Shown piece by piece: positions 17,591 to 27,376 of a DNA stretch of 64,000 nucleotides (position 1 is its first letter; every line of letters begins with the position of its first letter). The notes below the pieces were generated by a model. That model did no database searches and was not told the DNA's origin. It saw only the letters and a list, made by a program, of their open reading frames with translations. This DNA comes from Prolixibacteraceae bacterium (GTDB lineage: Bacteria > Bacteroidota > Bacteroidia > Bacteroidales > Prolixibacteraceae), in NCBI GenBank assembly GCA_019163175.1, contig JAFLKN010000037.1, forward strand, positions 41,582-105,581, given 5' to 3'. A program made the position numbers and the translations under genes.

Positions 17591-18283
17591 ATGTCATACT
17601 ACCAAGAGCACGAAAAATTCCATGTAGCTGTCGATTCTATTATCTTTGGATATGATGAAGGAGGTCGTGAGTTAAAAGTACTACTGCTAAAGCGAAATTT
17701 TCAGCCAGCGAAAGGGAATTGGTCGTTAATGGGCGGATTTCTGAAAAATGGAGAAGCACTTGACGATGCTGCCAAACGAATTTTGAATCAGCTTACCGGA
17801 CTGACAGAAGTGTATATGGAGCAGCTTTATACCTTTGGTGAAATTGACCGTGATCCCGGTGCACGCATTATTTCTGTAGCTTATTTCGCTCTCATCAAAA
17901 TTAATGCATCGGATCTAGAATTGGTGAAAAACCACGGTGCTACCTGGATTCCAATCTCATCCTTGCCACAACTTATTTTTGACCATACCGCCATGGTCGA
18001 ACGCGCCTTAAAAAAGTTGCAAATCAGGGCGCGGACTCAACCCATTGGTTTTGAATTATTACCCGATAAATTTACAATTCCTCAACTTCAGGGTTTGTAC
18101 GAAGCCATTTACAACAAAATACTTGACAAACGAAACTTCAGACGAAAATTACTTTCGATGGATTTACTTGAAAAGCTGGAAGAAAAAGAAAAAGAATCGT
18201 CGCGAAAAGGAGCATGGTATTACCGCTTCGATCCGAAAAAATATGAAGACCTCCTGAAGCGAGGTTTCAACTTTGAACTTTAA
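17591..18283 (+). CDS. Nudix-like transcriptional regulator (NrtR/AraR type), catalytically dead
   Basis: The 230-residue product has an N-terminal Nudix fold (residues about 8-145) and a C-terminal winged-helix region (about 155-230; LPDKFTIPQLQGLYEAIYN). This is the architecture of NrtR-type regulators, in which a Nudix domain senses a nucleotide-sugar or sugar ligand. The Nudix box reads GFLKNGEALDDAAKRILNQL. The family pattern G-x5-E-x7-R-E-U-x-E-E is kept for the first G, E and R, but the three following glutamates are replaced by I, Q and L, so hydrolysis is unlikely. It starts 8 bp after the GNAT gene, suggesting co-transcription. The ligand and targets are unknown. Confidence 0.82.
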   Translation: MSYYQEHEKFHVAVDSIIFGYDEGGRELKVLLLKRNFQPAKGNWSLMGGFLKNGEALDDAAKRILNQLTGLTEVYMEQLYTFGEIDRDPGARIISVAYFALIKINASDLELVKNHGATWIPISSLPQLIFDHTAMVERALKKLQIRARTQPIGFELLPDKFTIPQLQGLYEAIYNKILDKRNFRRKLLSMDLLEKLEEKEKESSRKGAWYYRFDPKKYEDLLKRGFNFEL

Positions 18284-18327
18284 ACAAAGAAGGCAAACTA
18301 ATTATTAGTTTGCCTTCTTTGTTTAAA
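18279..18327. terminator. perfect 24-bp inverted repeat between convergent genes
   Basis: Left arm 18279-18302 and right arm 18304-18327 are perfectly complementary (core AACAAAGAAGGCAAACTA), with a single central base. The left arm covers the stop codon of the Nudix-like gene. It lies between that gene and the convergent amt gene, and A- and T-rich arm ends give a U-run in both directions. It is therefore a likely bidirectional terminator. Confidence 0.75.
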
Positions 18328-18345
18328 GTGTCATCAGAATCATAC

Positions 18346-19584
18346 TTAGGCTATATCACGCGCCACTTCACCATGATAGCTAATATCTAATCCATCCTTC
18401 TCTTCTTTGAATGATGCCTTTACAGGAACAAGCCAATTAATAACTTTCAGTAAAAAAAGTGTAAAAAAGAAACCATAAACAACTGCGAAGAGAATAGCCA
18501 CTACCTGCTTAAACAGAAATAAGAAACTACCTCCGTACAAGAGTCCATCCACACCATTTGGATTTATTGTTGTTGTAGCAAAAAAAGCCAGACAAATCGT
18601 GCCAATAACTCCACCCATTCCGTGAACTCCCCAAACATCAAGAGCATCATCCCAATCGCGGCTTTCTTTAAATTTTACGGCCAGGTAACAACCAACTCCT
18701 GCAATAATCCCAATCAATACAGCCGATTGAATAGTAACATATCCGGCAGCAGGCGTAATTGTAGCCAGACCTGCTACGGCACCAGTCATTAGTCCGATAA
18801 AAGTAGGTTTCTTTTTACCGGTATTCCACTCAATAATCAACCAGGTAATGGCAGCAAAAGAAGCCGCAATGTCTGTATTCAAAAATGCAGCCACGGTAAC
18901 ATCATTAACAGCCATTTCACTTCCAGCATTAAATCCATACCAGCCGAACCATAAAAGCGCAGTACCAACAGCAACAAGTGGAATATTATTCGGCACGTGT
19001 TTTCGCTCCTTGCGTGCACCTACAAAAAATACAGAAGCCAAAGCAGCAAAACCAGCTGTTGCATGCACTACAATTCCACCGGCAAAATCGAGTACTCCCC
19101 ATTGAGCCAGTATTCCACCACCCCAAACCATATGTACAAAAGGGTAATAGACGAAAATCTGCCAGAAAATCAAAAACCAGATATAGGCTTTGAATGAAAT
19201 ACGATTGATAAACGCACCGGTAATAAGAGCAGGCGTGATAATCGCAAACATCATCTGGTACGCAATAAAAATATATTCCGGAAAATTCTTTTCAGGTGAG
19301 AAAACACTCTTGGGGGTTATTCCATGAAACATGGCTTTGTCCAGATTGCCAATGATGCCAAACCAATCAGTTCCAGCACTGAGGTTACCACTAAAGCATA
19401 GCGAATAACCAAAGAAGAACCATAAAACTGTGGTTAACCCAAGTGAAACAAAACTTTGCATCATGATACTGAGGATATGCTTTTTACTTCCTAATCCTCC
19501 ATAGAAAAATGCCAGCCCGGGAGTCATTAACATGACTAAACTTGTGGCAAGAATCATAAACGTAGTTAATCCAACATCAAACAT
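18346..19584 (-). CDS. amt: ammonium transporter (Amt family)
   Basis: This is an inner-membrane channel that moves ammonium into the cell. The 412-residue product has about eleven hydrophobic segments, including the N-terminal motif FFYGGLGSKKH, and the twin pore histidines in VHATAGFAALASVF (near residue 180) and VWGVHGMGGVIGT (near 320). The cytosolic C-terminal tail (FKEEKDGLDISYHGEVARDIA) keeps the GLD region that contacts PII proteins. No glnK/glnB gene is adjacent, which is unusual for Amt loci. It is transcribed alone, opposite to the Nudix-like gene. Confidence 0.95.
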   Translation of the reverse strand: MFDVGLTTFMILATSLVMLMTPGLAFFYGGLGSKKHILSIMMQSFVSLGLTTVLWFFFGYSLCFSGNLSAGTDWFGIIGNLDKAMFHGITPKSVFSPEKNFPEYIFIAYQMMFAIITPALITGAFINRISFKAYIWFLIFWQIFVYYPFVHMVWGGGILAQWGVLDFAGGIVVHATAGFAALASVFFVGARKERKHVPNNIPLVAVGTALLWFGWYGFNAGSEMAVNDVTVAAFLNTDIAASFAAITWLIIEWNTGKKKPTFIGLMTGAVAGLATITPAAGYVTIQSAVLIGIIAGVGCYLAVKFKESRDWDDALDVWGVHGMGGVIGTICLAFFATTTINPNGVDGLLYGGSFLFLFKQVVAILFAVVYGFFFTLFLLKVINWLVPVKASFKEEKDGLDISYHGEVARDIA

Positions 19585-19611
19585 AAATGGGGGTTTTTAT
19601 AATTTGCGGCA

Positions 19612-19641
19612 CGAAAATATAAATATAAATATATACCCCAA
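19612..19641 (-). promoter_or_regulatory. candidate amt promoter
   Basis: On the minus strand TTG (19639-19641), a 19-bp spacer and TATTTTCG (19612-19619) approximate the Bacteroidota promoter TTTG-N19-TAnnTTTG, with one mismatch in the -7 element. The predicted 5' leader to the ATG at 19584 is about 20 nt. Confidence 0.45.
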
Positions 19642-19799
19642 TAAAAAGCAGGGTATATATTCACATTTATATCAAAATATTAACAACACCCCCACCAAAC
19701 AAACACATAAATAAATTGTTTTATCTATTTAAATCACTGATATACTCAAATAATATTTAAGGACCGAGAAACTTTCCTTTTTCAATACCCCGCAAACAA

Positions 19800-19829
19800 A
19801 AAAACCTGCTTTTGTTAAAGCAGGTTTTT
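19800..19829 (-). terminator. rho-independent terminator after infB
   Basis: A 13-bp stem (19800-19812 with 19817-19829; core CCTGCTTT) with a 4-nt loop is followed on the minus strand by a T-run. It begins 29 bp after the infB stop codon and ends the rimP-nusA-infB transcript. Confidence 0.8.
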
Positions 19830-19857
19830 GAATTATGAGAAAATTTTGGTTGTTGAA

Positions 19858-22800
19858 CTAAAGCGTCTTGGCAACTTCTGTTAAAGTAAAGGCTTCAATA
19901 AAGTCACCCTCTTTAACGTTATTGTAGTTGTCGATATTCAAGCCGCATTCATAACCCTTGAGAACTTCTTTCACATCGTCCTTGAATCTCTTTAGTGACC
20001 CAAGTGTTCCGGTATAGATTACAATTCCATCGCGGATAACCCGAACCTTATCTTTACGGATAATCTTTCCATCGCGCACGATACAACCTGCAATGGTTCC
20101 AACCTTTGTAATTTCAAAGGCTTCCATAACTTCAGCGGTTCCGGTAATTTCTTCCTTAATTTCAGGAGAAAGCATACCTTCCATTGCCGCCTTTATTTCA
20201 TTAATGGCATCGTAGATAATTGAGTACAAGCGAATATCGATCTGTTCCTTTTCGGCAATCTTTCGGGCATTAACCGATGGACGTACCTGGAATCCAACGA
20301 TAATTGCATTGGATGCAGTTGCAAGCATGATATCTGATTCGGAAATTGCACCCACTGCTTTGTGGATTACATTAACCTGAATTTCCTGAGTTGACAGTTT
20401 AATCAATGAATCAGAAAGTGCTTCGATTGATCCGTCAACGTCACCCTTCACAATCAGGTTCAATTCCTGGAAGTTACCAATTGCAATACGACGGCCAATT
20501 TCATCCAAAGTAATATGTTTCTGTGTGCGGAGACCCTGTTCGCGGGCTAACTGCTCACGCTTATTGGCAATGGTTCGTGCATCACGTTCATTCTCCATCA
20601 CGTTAAACTTATCACCAGCCTGTGGTGCCCCATCTAAACCGAGAATGATAACAGGTTCGGCAGGAAGTGCTACAGTAACCTTTTGGTTTCGTTCGTTGAA
20701 CATCGCTTTCACGTGTCCAAAGTACTGACCGGCCAACAACACATCACCAACTCTTAATGAACCGTTTTGCACCAATACTGTAGCTACATAACCACGACCT
20801 TTATCGAGTGTAGATTCTATTACAGTTCCGGTAGCTCGTTTATTTGGATTACCCTTTAATTCAAGCATTTCTGCTTCGAGCAATACTTTCTCGAGTAATA
20901 AGTCAACATTTAATCCGCTTTTGGCTGATATATCCTGACTCTGGTATTTTCCACCCCAATCTTCAACGAGGAAGTTCATGGCAGCTAATTTTTCTTTTAT
21001 CTTTTCTGGATTGGCACCAGCCTTATCAATTTTGTTAATGGCAAAGATGATAGGAACTCCTGCTGCCTGAGCATGGTTGATTGCTTCTACGGTCTGGGGC
21101 ATGATGTTGTCATCAGCCGCGACAATAATAATCGCGATATCGGTAACCTGAGCTCCACGTGCACGCATAGCTGTAAATGCCTCGTGACCCGGAGTGTCCA
21201 AAAAGGTTATTTCTTTTCCATTATTTAGTTTCACATGGTAAGCTCCAATATGCTGCGTAATACCTCCTGCTTCTCCGGCAATTACATTGGTACTACGGAT
21301 ATGGTCAAGCAATGAAGTTTTACCGTGGTCAACGTGCCCCATGACAGTCACAATTGGTGCTCTTGGCAGTAATTGTTCAGGGGTATCGGGCTCTTCTTCA
21401 ATAGCAACCTGAATTTCGGCACTCACAAATTCAACTTTATATCCAAACTCATCGGCCACAATAGCCATGGTTTCAGCATCAAGACGCTGATTGATGGAAA
21501 CAAATAAACCCAAGCTCATACAGGTTGAAATTACACTGGTAACCGATGTATCCATCATGGTTGCCAATTCGTTTACCGATACGAATTCAGTTACTTTAAG
21601 TACATTCTGGCTTTCACTGTCGCGCTCGGCTTGGGCAGCCATTCTATCACTGGCAATTTGCCTTTTGTCCTTACGGTATTTTGAGCCTTTCGATTTGGTT
21701 CCTTTGGTGGTTAACCGAGCCAAAGTATCTTTAATTTGCTTCTGAACATCCTCTTCGCTAACTTCTTTTTTAAGAAGCGGACGTTTTTTCAAATTAGATC
21801 TTTCACCAGCCCCAGCAGGTCTTGCAGCATTTCCGGGGTTTTTAGTTACCACCAGTTTTTTTCTTTCGCCAGCCGGAACAGCAGGCTTTTCAGCTACATT
21901 AACACGTTGCTGATTCCCAGGAACATCTTTTGAAATACGTTTTCTCTTTTTCTTTCTATTTTGCTGCTGAGCAGATTCGCCCGGAGTTGCAGCAGGCTTT
22001 TTATCGCCAGGAAGTTCAATTTTTCCTACAACAGTTGGCCCATTTAGTTTTTCAACACGGGCTTTAATTACTGTTGGGCCAGTCCTTTCGGTTGTTGCAG
22101 GTGCAGCTTCGGCAGAACCTTCACTCTCATTGGGTTTAAATGAATCGCGACGAACTTTTTCACGATCCTTCCGCTCTTCTTCCTTCTGCTTTTTGCTTTT
22201 CTTCGCTGGTCTGGTCTTTTGATTCAACAGATCAAGATCTATGCGACCAACAACTTTAACTTCTTCAACCTTTGGAACATTGGTAGTTAAAACATCAGAA
22301 TCAAAACGATCTTCATCCGAGACTTCACGTGAAGAATCTTCTTGAATTTCCGGAGCAACTTGTGCTGCAGGTTTTTCGTGTTTATGTTCTTTTACTGGTT
22401 TAACTTCGGCTTCAACTTTAGGGGTTTCCTGAACGGATTTTGCTTCAAGAGCTGGAGCTTGTTTTGGATGAATGGTTTTAGGCTTTTCTTCAGAAACAAA
22501 AGGTTCCTCTTTTTTCTTTACTGCACCATAGTTGGTAAGATCAATCTTTCCAACAACTTTCGGAGCTTCAATTTCGTGACGGTTGGTCGTGATAACTTGC
22601 TCCTTTTGTTCGTGCCTTATTGGCTTTGGCTCGCTATGCGGAATAGAATCAGGTTTTCTTGAAGTATGTCCTTTAATGATCACTTCATCATCAACATAAT
22701 CTTCTTCAACATGTTTATGACTTGAATCTTTTACATCTTCCAATGAAATAGATTCTTTCACACCGCGATGACTTTTCAGATTGATTAGTTCTGATTCTTT

Positions 22801-22983
22801 TTTCAGACTGACATCACTTTTATATTCTTTTTCAAGAAGATGGAACTGGTCATCTGAAATCTTGTTGTTCGGATTTGTATCAATGTCAAATCCTTTCTTG
22901 TGCAGAAATTCGACGATGGTAGAAATACCAACATTAAAATCCCGCGCTACTTTACTTAGTCGTTTTATACTGCCTATAACCAT
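19858..22983 (-). CDS. infB: translation initiation factor IF-2
   Basis: IF-2 is the GTPase that brings initiator tRNA to the 30S subunit and promotes subunit joining. The 1041-residue product has an IF2_N helix bundle at the N-terminus ([20 protein letters not shown]), then a very long charged linker (about residues 60-450, rich in K, E and P). A second IF2_N region follows near 465-515. The G domain has GHVDHGKTS (near 548), DTPGHEAF and NKIDKAGAN, and domains II-IV end at [20 protein letters not shown]. The long N-terminal extension is common in Bacteroidota IF-2. It lies 120 bp after nusA, in the classic rimP-nusA-infB order. Confidence 0.97.
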   Translation of the reverse strand: MVIGSIKRLSKVARDFNVGISTIVEFLHKKGFDIDTNPNNKISDDQFHLLEKEYKSDVSLKKESELINLKSHRGVKESISLEDVKDSSHKHVEEDYVDDEVIIKGHTSRKPDSIPHSEPKPIRHEQKEQVITTNRHEIEAPKVVGKIDLTNYGAVKKKEEPFVSEEKPKTIHPKQAPALEAKSVQETPKVEAEVKPVKEHKHEKPAAQVAPEIQEDSSREVSDEDRFDSDVLTTNVPKVEEVKVVGRIDLDLLNQKTRPAKKSKKQKEEERKDREKVRRDSFKPNESEGSAEAAPATTERTGPTVIKARVEKLNGPTVVGKIELPGDKKPAATPGESAQQQNRKKKRKRISKDVPGNQQRVNVAEKPAVPAGERKKLVVTKNPGNAARPAGAGERSNLKKRPLLKKEVSEEDVQKQIKDTLARLTTKGTKSKGSKYRKDKRQIASDRMAAQAERDSESQNVLKVTEFVSVNELATMMDTSVTSVISTCMSLGLFVSINQRLDAETMAIVADEFGYKVEFVSAEIQVAIEEEPDTPEQLLPRAPIVTVMGHVDHGKTSLLDHIRSTNVIAGEAGGITQHIGAYHVKLNNGKEITFLDTPGHEAFTAMRARGAQVTDIAIIIVAADDNIMPQTVEAINHAQAAGVPIIFAINKIDKAGANPEKIKEKLAAMNFLVEDWGGKYQSQDISAKSGLNVDLLLEKVLLEAEMLELKGNPNKRATGTVIESTLDKGRGYVATVLVQNGSLRVGDVLLAGQYFGHVKAMFNERNQKVTVALPAEPVIILGLDGAPQAGDKFNVMENERDARTIANKREQLAREQGLRTQKHITLDEIGRRIAIGNFQELNLIVKGDVDGSIEALSDSLIKLSTQEIQVNVIHKAVGAISESDIMLATASNAIIVGFQVRPSVNARKIAEKEQIDIRLYSIIYDAINEIKAAMEGMLSPEIKEEITGTAEVMEAFEITKVGTIAGCIVRDGKIIRKDKVRVIRDGIVIYTGTLGSLKRFKDDVKEVLKGYECGLNIDNYNNVKEGDFIEAFTLTEVAKTL

Positions 22984-23103
22984 AAACCCACTCAGTTAAA
23001 TAAACCTCAAAAAAATTTTTAAGGAATTAACGATGATGCAATCTTACATTCAAAATCTAAAATACCCTAATTTTCAAGTAAAAATTTGAATAAACTTTTG
23101 GGC

Positions 23104-24339
23104 TTACTCAAATTCATTTCTCAGTATTCGAAGAACTTCGTCGATAGTTTCCTCTTCGAGATCGGTTCTTTTGATCAGTTCTGACCGGGTTAGACTCAAT
23201 ACGTTTTTAGCAGTATCGCATCCGATTGACCGTAATTGGTCAATTACCCAGCTTTCAATTTCATCGGCAAATTCTTCCAAATTAACATCTTCGTCATCCT
23301 GAGCTACCTCGCGGTAAACATCAATTTCGTAACCAGTCAGCTGACTGGCCAGTCTGATGTTTAAGCCACCTTTACCGATTGCCATCGAAACCTCATCGGG
23401 TTTCAGATAAACATCGGCACGTTTGGTATCCTCATGCAATTTGATGGATGATACTTTGGCCGGATTTAATGCACGCTGAATAAACAGCTGCATATTGGCC
23501 GAATAATTAATAACATCAATATTTTCGTTACGCAATTCACGAACAATGCCATGAATACGTGATCCTTTCATTCCAACACATGCTCCTACCGGATCGATAC
23601 GCTCGTCGTACGATTCAACAGCAACTTTGGCACGTTCGCCCGGAACCCTTACAATCTTTTTAATGGTAATCAAACCATCAAAAATTTCAGGAACTTCGAG
23701 TTCGAATAACCGTTCAAGGAATACAGGCGATGTACGCGACAGAATAATCAATGGATTATTGTTGCGCAATTCAACCTTATAAACCACCGCGCGCAGGCTA
23801 TCGCCTTTTCTGAAATAATCTGAAGGAATCTGTTCGGTTCTTGGAAGAATAAGTTCATTACCTTCATCGTCAAGAATCAGAATCTCCTTCTTCCAAACCT
23901 GATAAACCTCTCCGGCAACGATGTCACCGATTTTGGTTTTGTATTTGTTGAAAATATGGTCCTTTTCAAGTTCCATAATGCGACTGGCAAGATTTTGACG
24001 CAAATTCAGAATAGCCCTGCGGCCAAACTGGGCTAGTTTCACCTCGTCGGTTACTTCTTCACCAATTTCGTAATCTGCATCAATTTTTTTGGCGTCTTTT
24101 AATGTAATCTGCAAATTTGGATCTTCAAAATCCTCATCAGCAACTACAGTTCTGTTGCGCCAAATCTCAAAGTCACCTTTATCGATGTTAATGATCACAT
24201 CGAAGTTTTCATCTGTGCCGTAAGTTTTTTGCAGAACATTTTTAAATACATCTTCCAGAACGCTCATCATGGTTGCGCGATCGATGCTTTTAAGTTCCTT
24301 AAACTCAGCAAAGGTGTCGATAAGATTAAGAGTATCCAT
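23104..24339 (-). CDS. nusA: transcription termination/antitermination factor NusA
   Basis: NusA binds RNA polymerase and nascent RNA to modulate pausing, termination and antitermination. The 411-residue product has the N-terminal RNAP-binding domain (residues 1-125), an S1 domain (IGDIVAGEVYQVWKKEIL), and two KH domains with GACVGMKGSRIHGIVREL near 235 and SMAIGKGGLNIRLASQL near 310. A single short helical repeat closes the protein. It is shorter than E. coli NusA because the second acidic repeat is absent, which is normal outside proteobacteria. It starts 12 bp after rimP. Confidence 0.96.
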   Translation of the reverse strand: MDTLNLIDTFAEFKELKSIDRATMMSVLEDVFKNVLQKTYGTDENFDVIINIDKGDFEIWRNRTVVADEDFEDPNLQITLKDAKKIDADYEIGEEVTDEVKLAQFGRRAILNLRQNLASRIMELEKDHIFNKYKTKIGDIVAGEVYQVWKKEILILDDEGNELILPRTEQIPSDYFRKGDSLRAVVYKVELRNNNPLIILSRTSPVFLERLFELEVPEIFDGLITIKKIVRVPGERAKVAVESYDERIDPVGACVGMKGSRIHGIVRELRNENIDVINYSANMQLFIQRALNPAKVSSIKLHEDTKRADVYLKPDEVSMAIGKGGLNIRLASQLTGYEIDVYREVAQDDEDVNLEEFADEIESWVIDQLRSIGCDTAKNVLSLTRSELIKRTDLEEETIDEVLRILRNEFE

Positions 24340-24351
24340 CTCGTCCCAATT

Positions 24352-24813
24352 TTAAAATTTTAATATTTTTTTTGCTTCTTTTATTTCTGAATATTCAAAG
24401 TGATGAACCTTTGTAACAAGTTCTTTCTTTTTAGATCCTTCAATTTTTTCTTTTGTTGTGACCTCCAGAGCAATTCTCTGGTCATCAGATTCGGTCAAAA
24501 AACCGTTCATTTTAAGGCCATTGATCAGCAATACCTCAATTTCCTTACCTATATTTTTTTTATACTGACGAACCAGACTGAAAGGTTCACTTAATCCGGC
24601 AGAAAATACAGACAATTCAAAATCATCGACTTCGCGATCTAAACCACTTTCAATATGACGGCTGATTTCAACAATTTGGTTAATCGAAATGCCGGTATCA
24701 CTGTCAACCATTACATGGATCACATTACTTGCTGAAACAGTAACATCGACCAAAAATTGGTCTTCAGTTAGCTTTTCATTTACCAGGCCGGCTATTTTTT
24801 CTTTTTCGATCAT
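24352..24813 (-). CDS. rimP: ribosome maturation factor RimP
   Basis: RimP assists 30S subunit assembly. The 153-residue product has the N-terminal alpha/beta domain (MIEKEKIAGLVNEKLTEDQF) and the motif INQIVEISRHIESGLD. The region FELSVFSAGLSEPFSL is the local version of the usual LEVSSPGLDRPL, and an SH3-like C-terminal domain follows. It is first in the rimP-nusA-infB operon, with a near-perfect promoter just upstream. Confidence 0.93.
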   Translation of the reverse strand: MIEKEKIAGLVNEKLTEDQFLVDVTVSASNVIHVMVDSDTGISINQIVEISRHIESGLDREVDDFELSVFSAGLSEPFSLVRQYKKNIGKEIEVLLINGLKMNGFLTESDDQRIALEVTTKEKIEGSKKKELVTKVHHFEYSEIKEAKKILKF

Positions 24814-24874
24814 ATTTTTGTAATAAAATAGGGGACTCTTGATCCCCTACCTCTGGTTTCCCCAAATGCCGCGA

Positions 24875-24905
24875 CAAAAATAGTAATTTTAATTAAATTG
24901 TCAAA
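24875..24905 (-). promoter_or_regulatory. promoter of the rimP-nusA-infB operon
   Basis: On the minus strand TTTG (24902-24905), a 19-bp spacer and TATTTTTG (24875-24882) fit the Bacteroidota housekeeping consensus exactly. The leader of about 55 nt before rimP contains a 6-bp hairpin, AGGGGA/TCCCCT, around 24831-24849. Confidence 0.75.
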
Positions 24906-24988
24906 ATCAATAATTTAAGGTTTAAAGCAATCCATTTAAAATCATAAACCAGAAATGGTTTAACAGGCTCACCAAGCCAAAACTTTTC

Positions 24989-25016
24989 TATTTTTGTCAC
25001 GTTTGTTCTAACAAAC
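24989..25016 (+). promoter_or_regulatory. promoter -7 element and start-site palindrome of the HD phosphohydrolase gene
   Basis: TATTTTTG (24989-24996) matches the -7 consensus. A perfect palindrome, GTTTGTT-CT-AACAAAC (25001-25016), covers the expected transcription start. It could be an operator or a short leader hairpin. No well-spaced -33 TTTG is evident. Confidence 0.5.
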
Positions 25017-25029
25017 AGACATTAACAGC

Positions 25030-26283
25030 TTGAAAACAAATAAGAAAAAAATAATTAATGATCCGGTTTTTGGCTTTATCAACATCCGGTCAGAATTGGT
25101 ATTCGATTTAATAGAACATCCCTATTTTCAGCGACTTCGGCGAATTAAACAACTGGGATTATCCTATCTGGTGTACCCCGGAGCTAACCACACCCGCTTT
25201 GAACATGCCCTGGGAGCCGTTCACTTAATGCGGTCAGCCATTGGCATTCTCCGATTAAAAGGACTTGAAATTAGTGATGAAGAAGCGGATGCCGTTACTA
25301 TAGCAATTTTACTTCACGACATCGGACACGGTCCGTTTTCACATGTTCTTGAAAACACCGTGGTGCAAGGAGTTCCGCATGAAGAAATCTCATTACTACT
25401 GATGAAAGAGTTGAATCGGCAATTTGAAGGTAAACTTGAGCTAGCTATTAGTATTTTTACCGATCAATACGCCCGTCACTTTTTGCATCAGCTGGTATCC
25501 AGTCAACTCGATATGGACCGGCTAGATTACCTGAGTCGCGACAGTTTCTTTTCAGGAGTTTCAGAAGGCGTAATCAGTTCAGAACGAATCATCAAAATGC
25601 TCAATGTAAAAAACGATGAGTTGGTCGTTGAATACAAAGGCATTTACTCGGTTGAAAACTTTCTGATTGCCAGAAGGCTGATGTATTGGCAGGTTTATCT
25701 GCACAAAACCGTATTGTCGGCAGAATACCTGCTTATAAATGTACTTGCCCGCGCCCGCGAGATTGCTCTGGCTGGAACAGAACTTTTTGCGACACCTGTA
25801 CTAAAAGCCTTTTTATACAATGAAATAAATCTAGACGATTTTAAATTTAATCGTTTGGTTGACGGCAGACCTGCATTAGAACTTTTTGCCAGTCTCGATG
25901 ACAATGACATTATTGCCTCGATAAAAGAATGGCAAAATCATAAAGATCCCATCTTATCGTACTTATCTGGCTGCATAATCAACCGTCGTTTATATAAAAT
26001 CAAGATTAGCAAAAAGCCTATTTCTGAACAGAAAATTGCCAGCCTGAAGGAAAAAATTTGCAGTCATTTTAACGTCTGTGACGAGCAGCTTCATTATTTT
26101 CTGATTTCTGATACCATTTCAAACAGCGCGTACAACAAGGCTTCCAGCGATAAAATTAACGTTTTATTCAAAAACAATAAGGTTAGCGACATCGCCGATG
26201 CTTCAGACATTAACCTCTCAGTTTTCTCTGAAACTGTAAGGAAATATTTTATCTGTTATCCGAAAGAATTGGACATTAAATAA
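25030..26283 (+). CDS. HD-domain phosphohydrolase (dNTPase-like)
   Basis: The 417-residue cytosolic protein belongs to the HD superfamily related to dGTP triphosphohydrolases and SAMHD1. Metal-binding residues are visible in HTRFEHALGAVHLM (near residue 57), LLHDIGHGPFSHVLE (near 96) and SQLDMDRLDYLSRDSFFSG (near 158). The start is a TTG at 25030: an in-frame TAA lies at 25009 and no ATG occurs before the conserved region. The substrate is unknown; nucleotide or phosphoester hydrolysis is inferred from the family. It precedes lpxD by a short gap, an arrangement I recall from other Bacteroidota, but lpxD has its own promoter. Confidence 0.85.
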   Translation: MKTNKKKIINDPVFGFINIRSELVFDLIEHPYFQRLRRIKQLGLSYLVYPGANHTRFEHALGAVHLMRSAIGILRLKGLEISDEEADAVTIAILLHDIGHGPFSHVLENTVVQGVPHEEISLLLMKELNRQFEGKLELAISIFTDQYARHFLHQLVSSQLDMDRLDYLSRDSFFSGVSEGVISSERIIKMLNVKNDELVVEYKGIYSVENFLIARRLMYWQVYLHKTVLSAEYLLINVLARAREIALAGTELFATPVLKAFLYNEINLDDFKFNRLVDGRPALELFASLDDNDIIASIKEWQNHKDPILSYLSGCIINRRLYKIKISKKPISEQKIASLKEKICSHFNVCDEQLHYFLISDTISNSAYNKASSDKINVLFKNNKVSDIADASDINLSVFSETVRKYFICYPKELDIK

Positions 26284-26299
26284 TTAAAATCTATTTTTG
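26269..26299 (+). promoter_or_regulatory. promoter of the lpxD-lpxC/fabZ-lpxA operon
   Basis: TTGG (26269-26272), a 19-bp spacer and TATTTTTG (26292-26299) match the Bacteroidota promoter pattern. It overlaps the 3' end of the HD gene and gives a leader of about 15 nt to the lpxD ATG at 26321. Confidence 0.6.
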
Positions 26300-26320
26300 C
26301 ACGGCATTATAAAAAGAAAT

Positions 26321-27367
26321 ATGGAATTCAAAGCTCAAAGTATAGCTGATTTTCTGGGAGGTACGGTTGAAGGAGATGCCAATGTATCGGTATCGGATGT
26401 AGCCAAAATTGAAGAAGGAAGACCCGGAACATTAGCTTTTCTTGCGAATCCGAAGTACAATAAATATCTATACGAATCCGAAGCTTCCATCGTAATTGTG
26501 AATCTCGATCTGGTATTGGAAGCTGAAGTTAAGGCAACTCTTATCAGGGTTCCGGATGCCTACAAAGCTTTTGCTTCACTGCTCGAACTTTATCAGCAGG
26601 CCAAAGGTCAAAAGACCGGAATTGAAAATCCCTCTTTTATTGACAGCACTGTAACCCATGGAAAAGACATTTACATTGGTGCATTTGCCTATATTGGGAA
26701 AAATGTAAAAATCGGAAACCATGTCAGGATATATCCACATGTATACATTGGCGACAATGCAACAATAGGTGATGATTGTACACTTTATTCAGGAGCTAAA
26801 ATTTACGAAGACACTAAAATAGGGAATGCATGTATCATTCATGCCGGAGCAGTAGTTGGATCTGACGGATTCGGCTTTGCACCTATTGAAGATGGTTCTT
26901 ACAAAAAAATTCCACAGGTTGGAAATGTTATTCTGGAAGATTTTGTCGAAATCGGAGCCAATTCAACTATAGATTGTGCAACGATGGGATCAACAATTAT
27001 CCGGAAAGGAACAAAAATTGACAATCTGGTTCAAATTGCGCACAACGTAGAAATTGGAGAAAACACAGTTATGGCCGCCTTAACCGGAATAGCTGGTTCA
27101 ACAAAAATTGGTAAAAACTGCCGCTTTGGTGGTCACGTTGGTGTTGCGGGGCACATTACCATTGGCGACAACGTAAATCTCGGGGCAATGACCGGAGTTG
27201 CAAACAGTGTAAAATCGGATAAAACCATGCTTCTGCAGCCCGCCATGGAATTTGCACAGGCAGCAAAAGTTGCCGCAGTTTACCGCAACCTGCCACAATT
27301 ACGCCAGCAGGTAATCGACCTTTCCCGTCAGGTTGCCGAAATTAAAACAAAGCTTGAAGACAAATAG
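26321..27367 (+). CDS. lpxD: UDP-3-O-(3-hydroxyacyl)glucosamine N-acyltransferase LpxD
   Basis: LpxD performs the third step of lipid A synthesis, N-acylating UDP-3-O-acyl-glucosamine from an acyl-ACP. The 348-residue product starts [14 protein letters not shown] at the ATG 26321; an upstream in-frame TTG falls inside the promoter and is rejected. It has the N-terminal uridine-binding domain, many left-handed hexapeptide repeats ([20 protein letters not shown]), the catalytic histidine in [13 protein letters not shown] and a C-terminal helical part ([18 protein letters not shown]). Confidence 0.96.
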   Translation: MEFKAQSIADFLGGTVEGDANVSVSDVAKIEEGRPGTLAFLANPKYNKYLYESEASIVIVNLDLVLEAEVKATLIRVPDAYKAFASLLELYQQAKGQKTGIENPSFIDSTVTHGKDIYIGAFAYIGKNVKIGNHVRIYPHVYIGDNATIGDDCTLYSGAKIYEDTKIGNACIIHAGAVVGSDGFGFAPIEDGSYKKIPQVGNVILEDFVEIGANSTIDCATMGSTIIRKGTKIDNLVQIAHNVEIGENTVMAALTGIAGSTKIGKNCRFGGHVGVAGHITIGDNVNLGAMTGVANSVKSDKTMLLQPAMEFAQAAKVAAVYRNLPQLRQQVIDLSRQVAEIKTKLEDK

Positions 27368-27376
27368 AAAATAGTA

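Noticed and set aside
24831..24849. AGGGGA/TCCCCT hairpin in the rimP leader as a riboswitch or attenuator.
   Set aside because: Only 6 bp, no T-run and no conserved riboswitch core; noted only as a leader hairpin.
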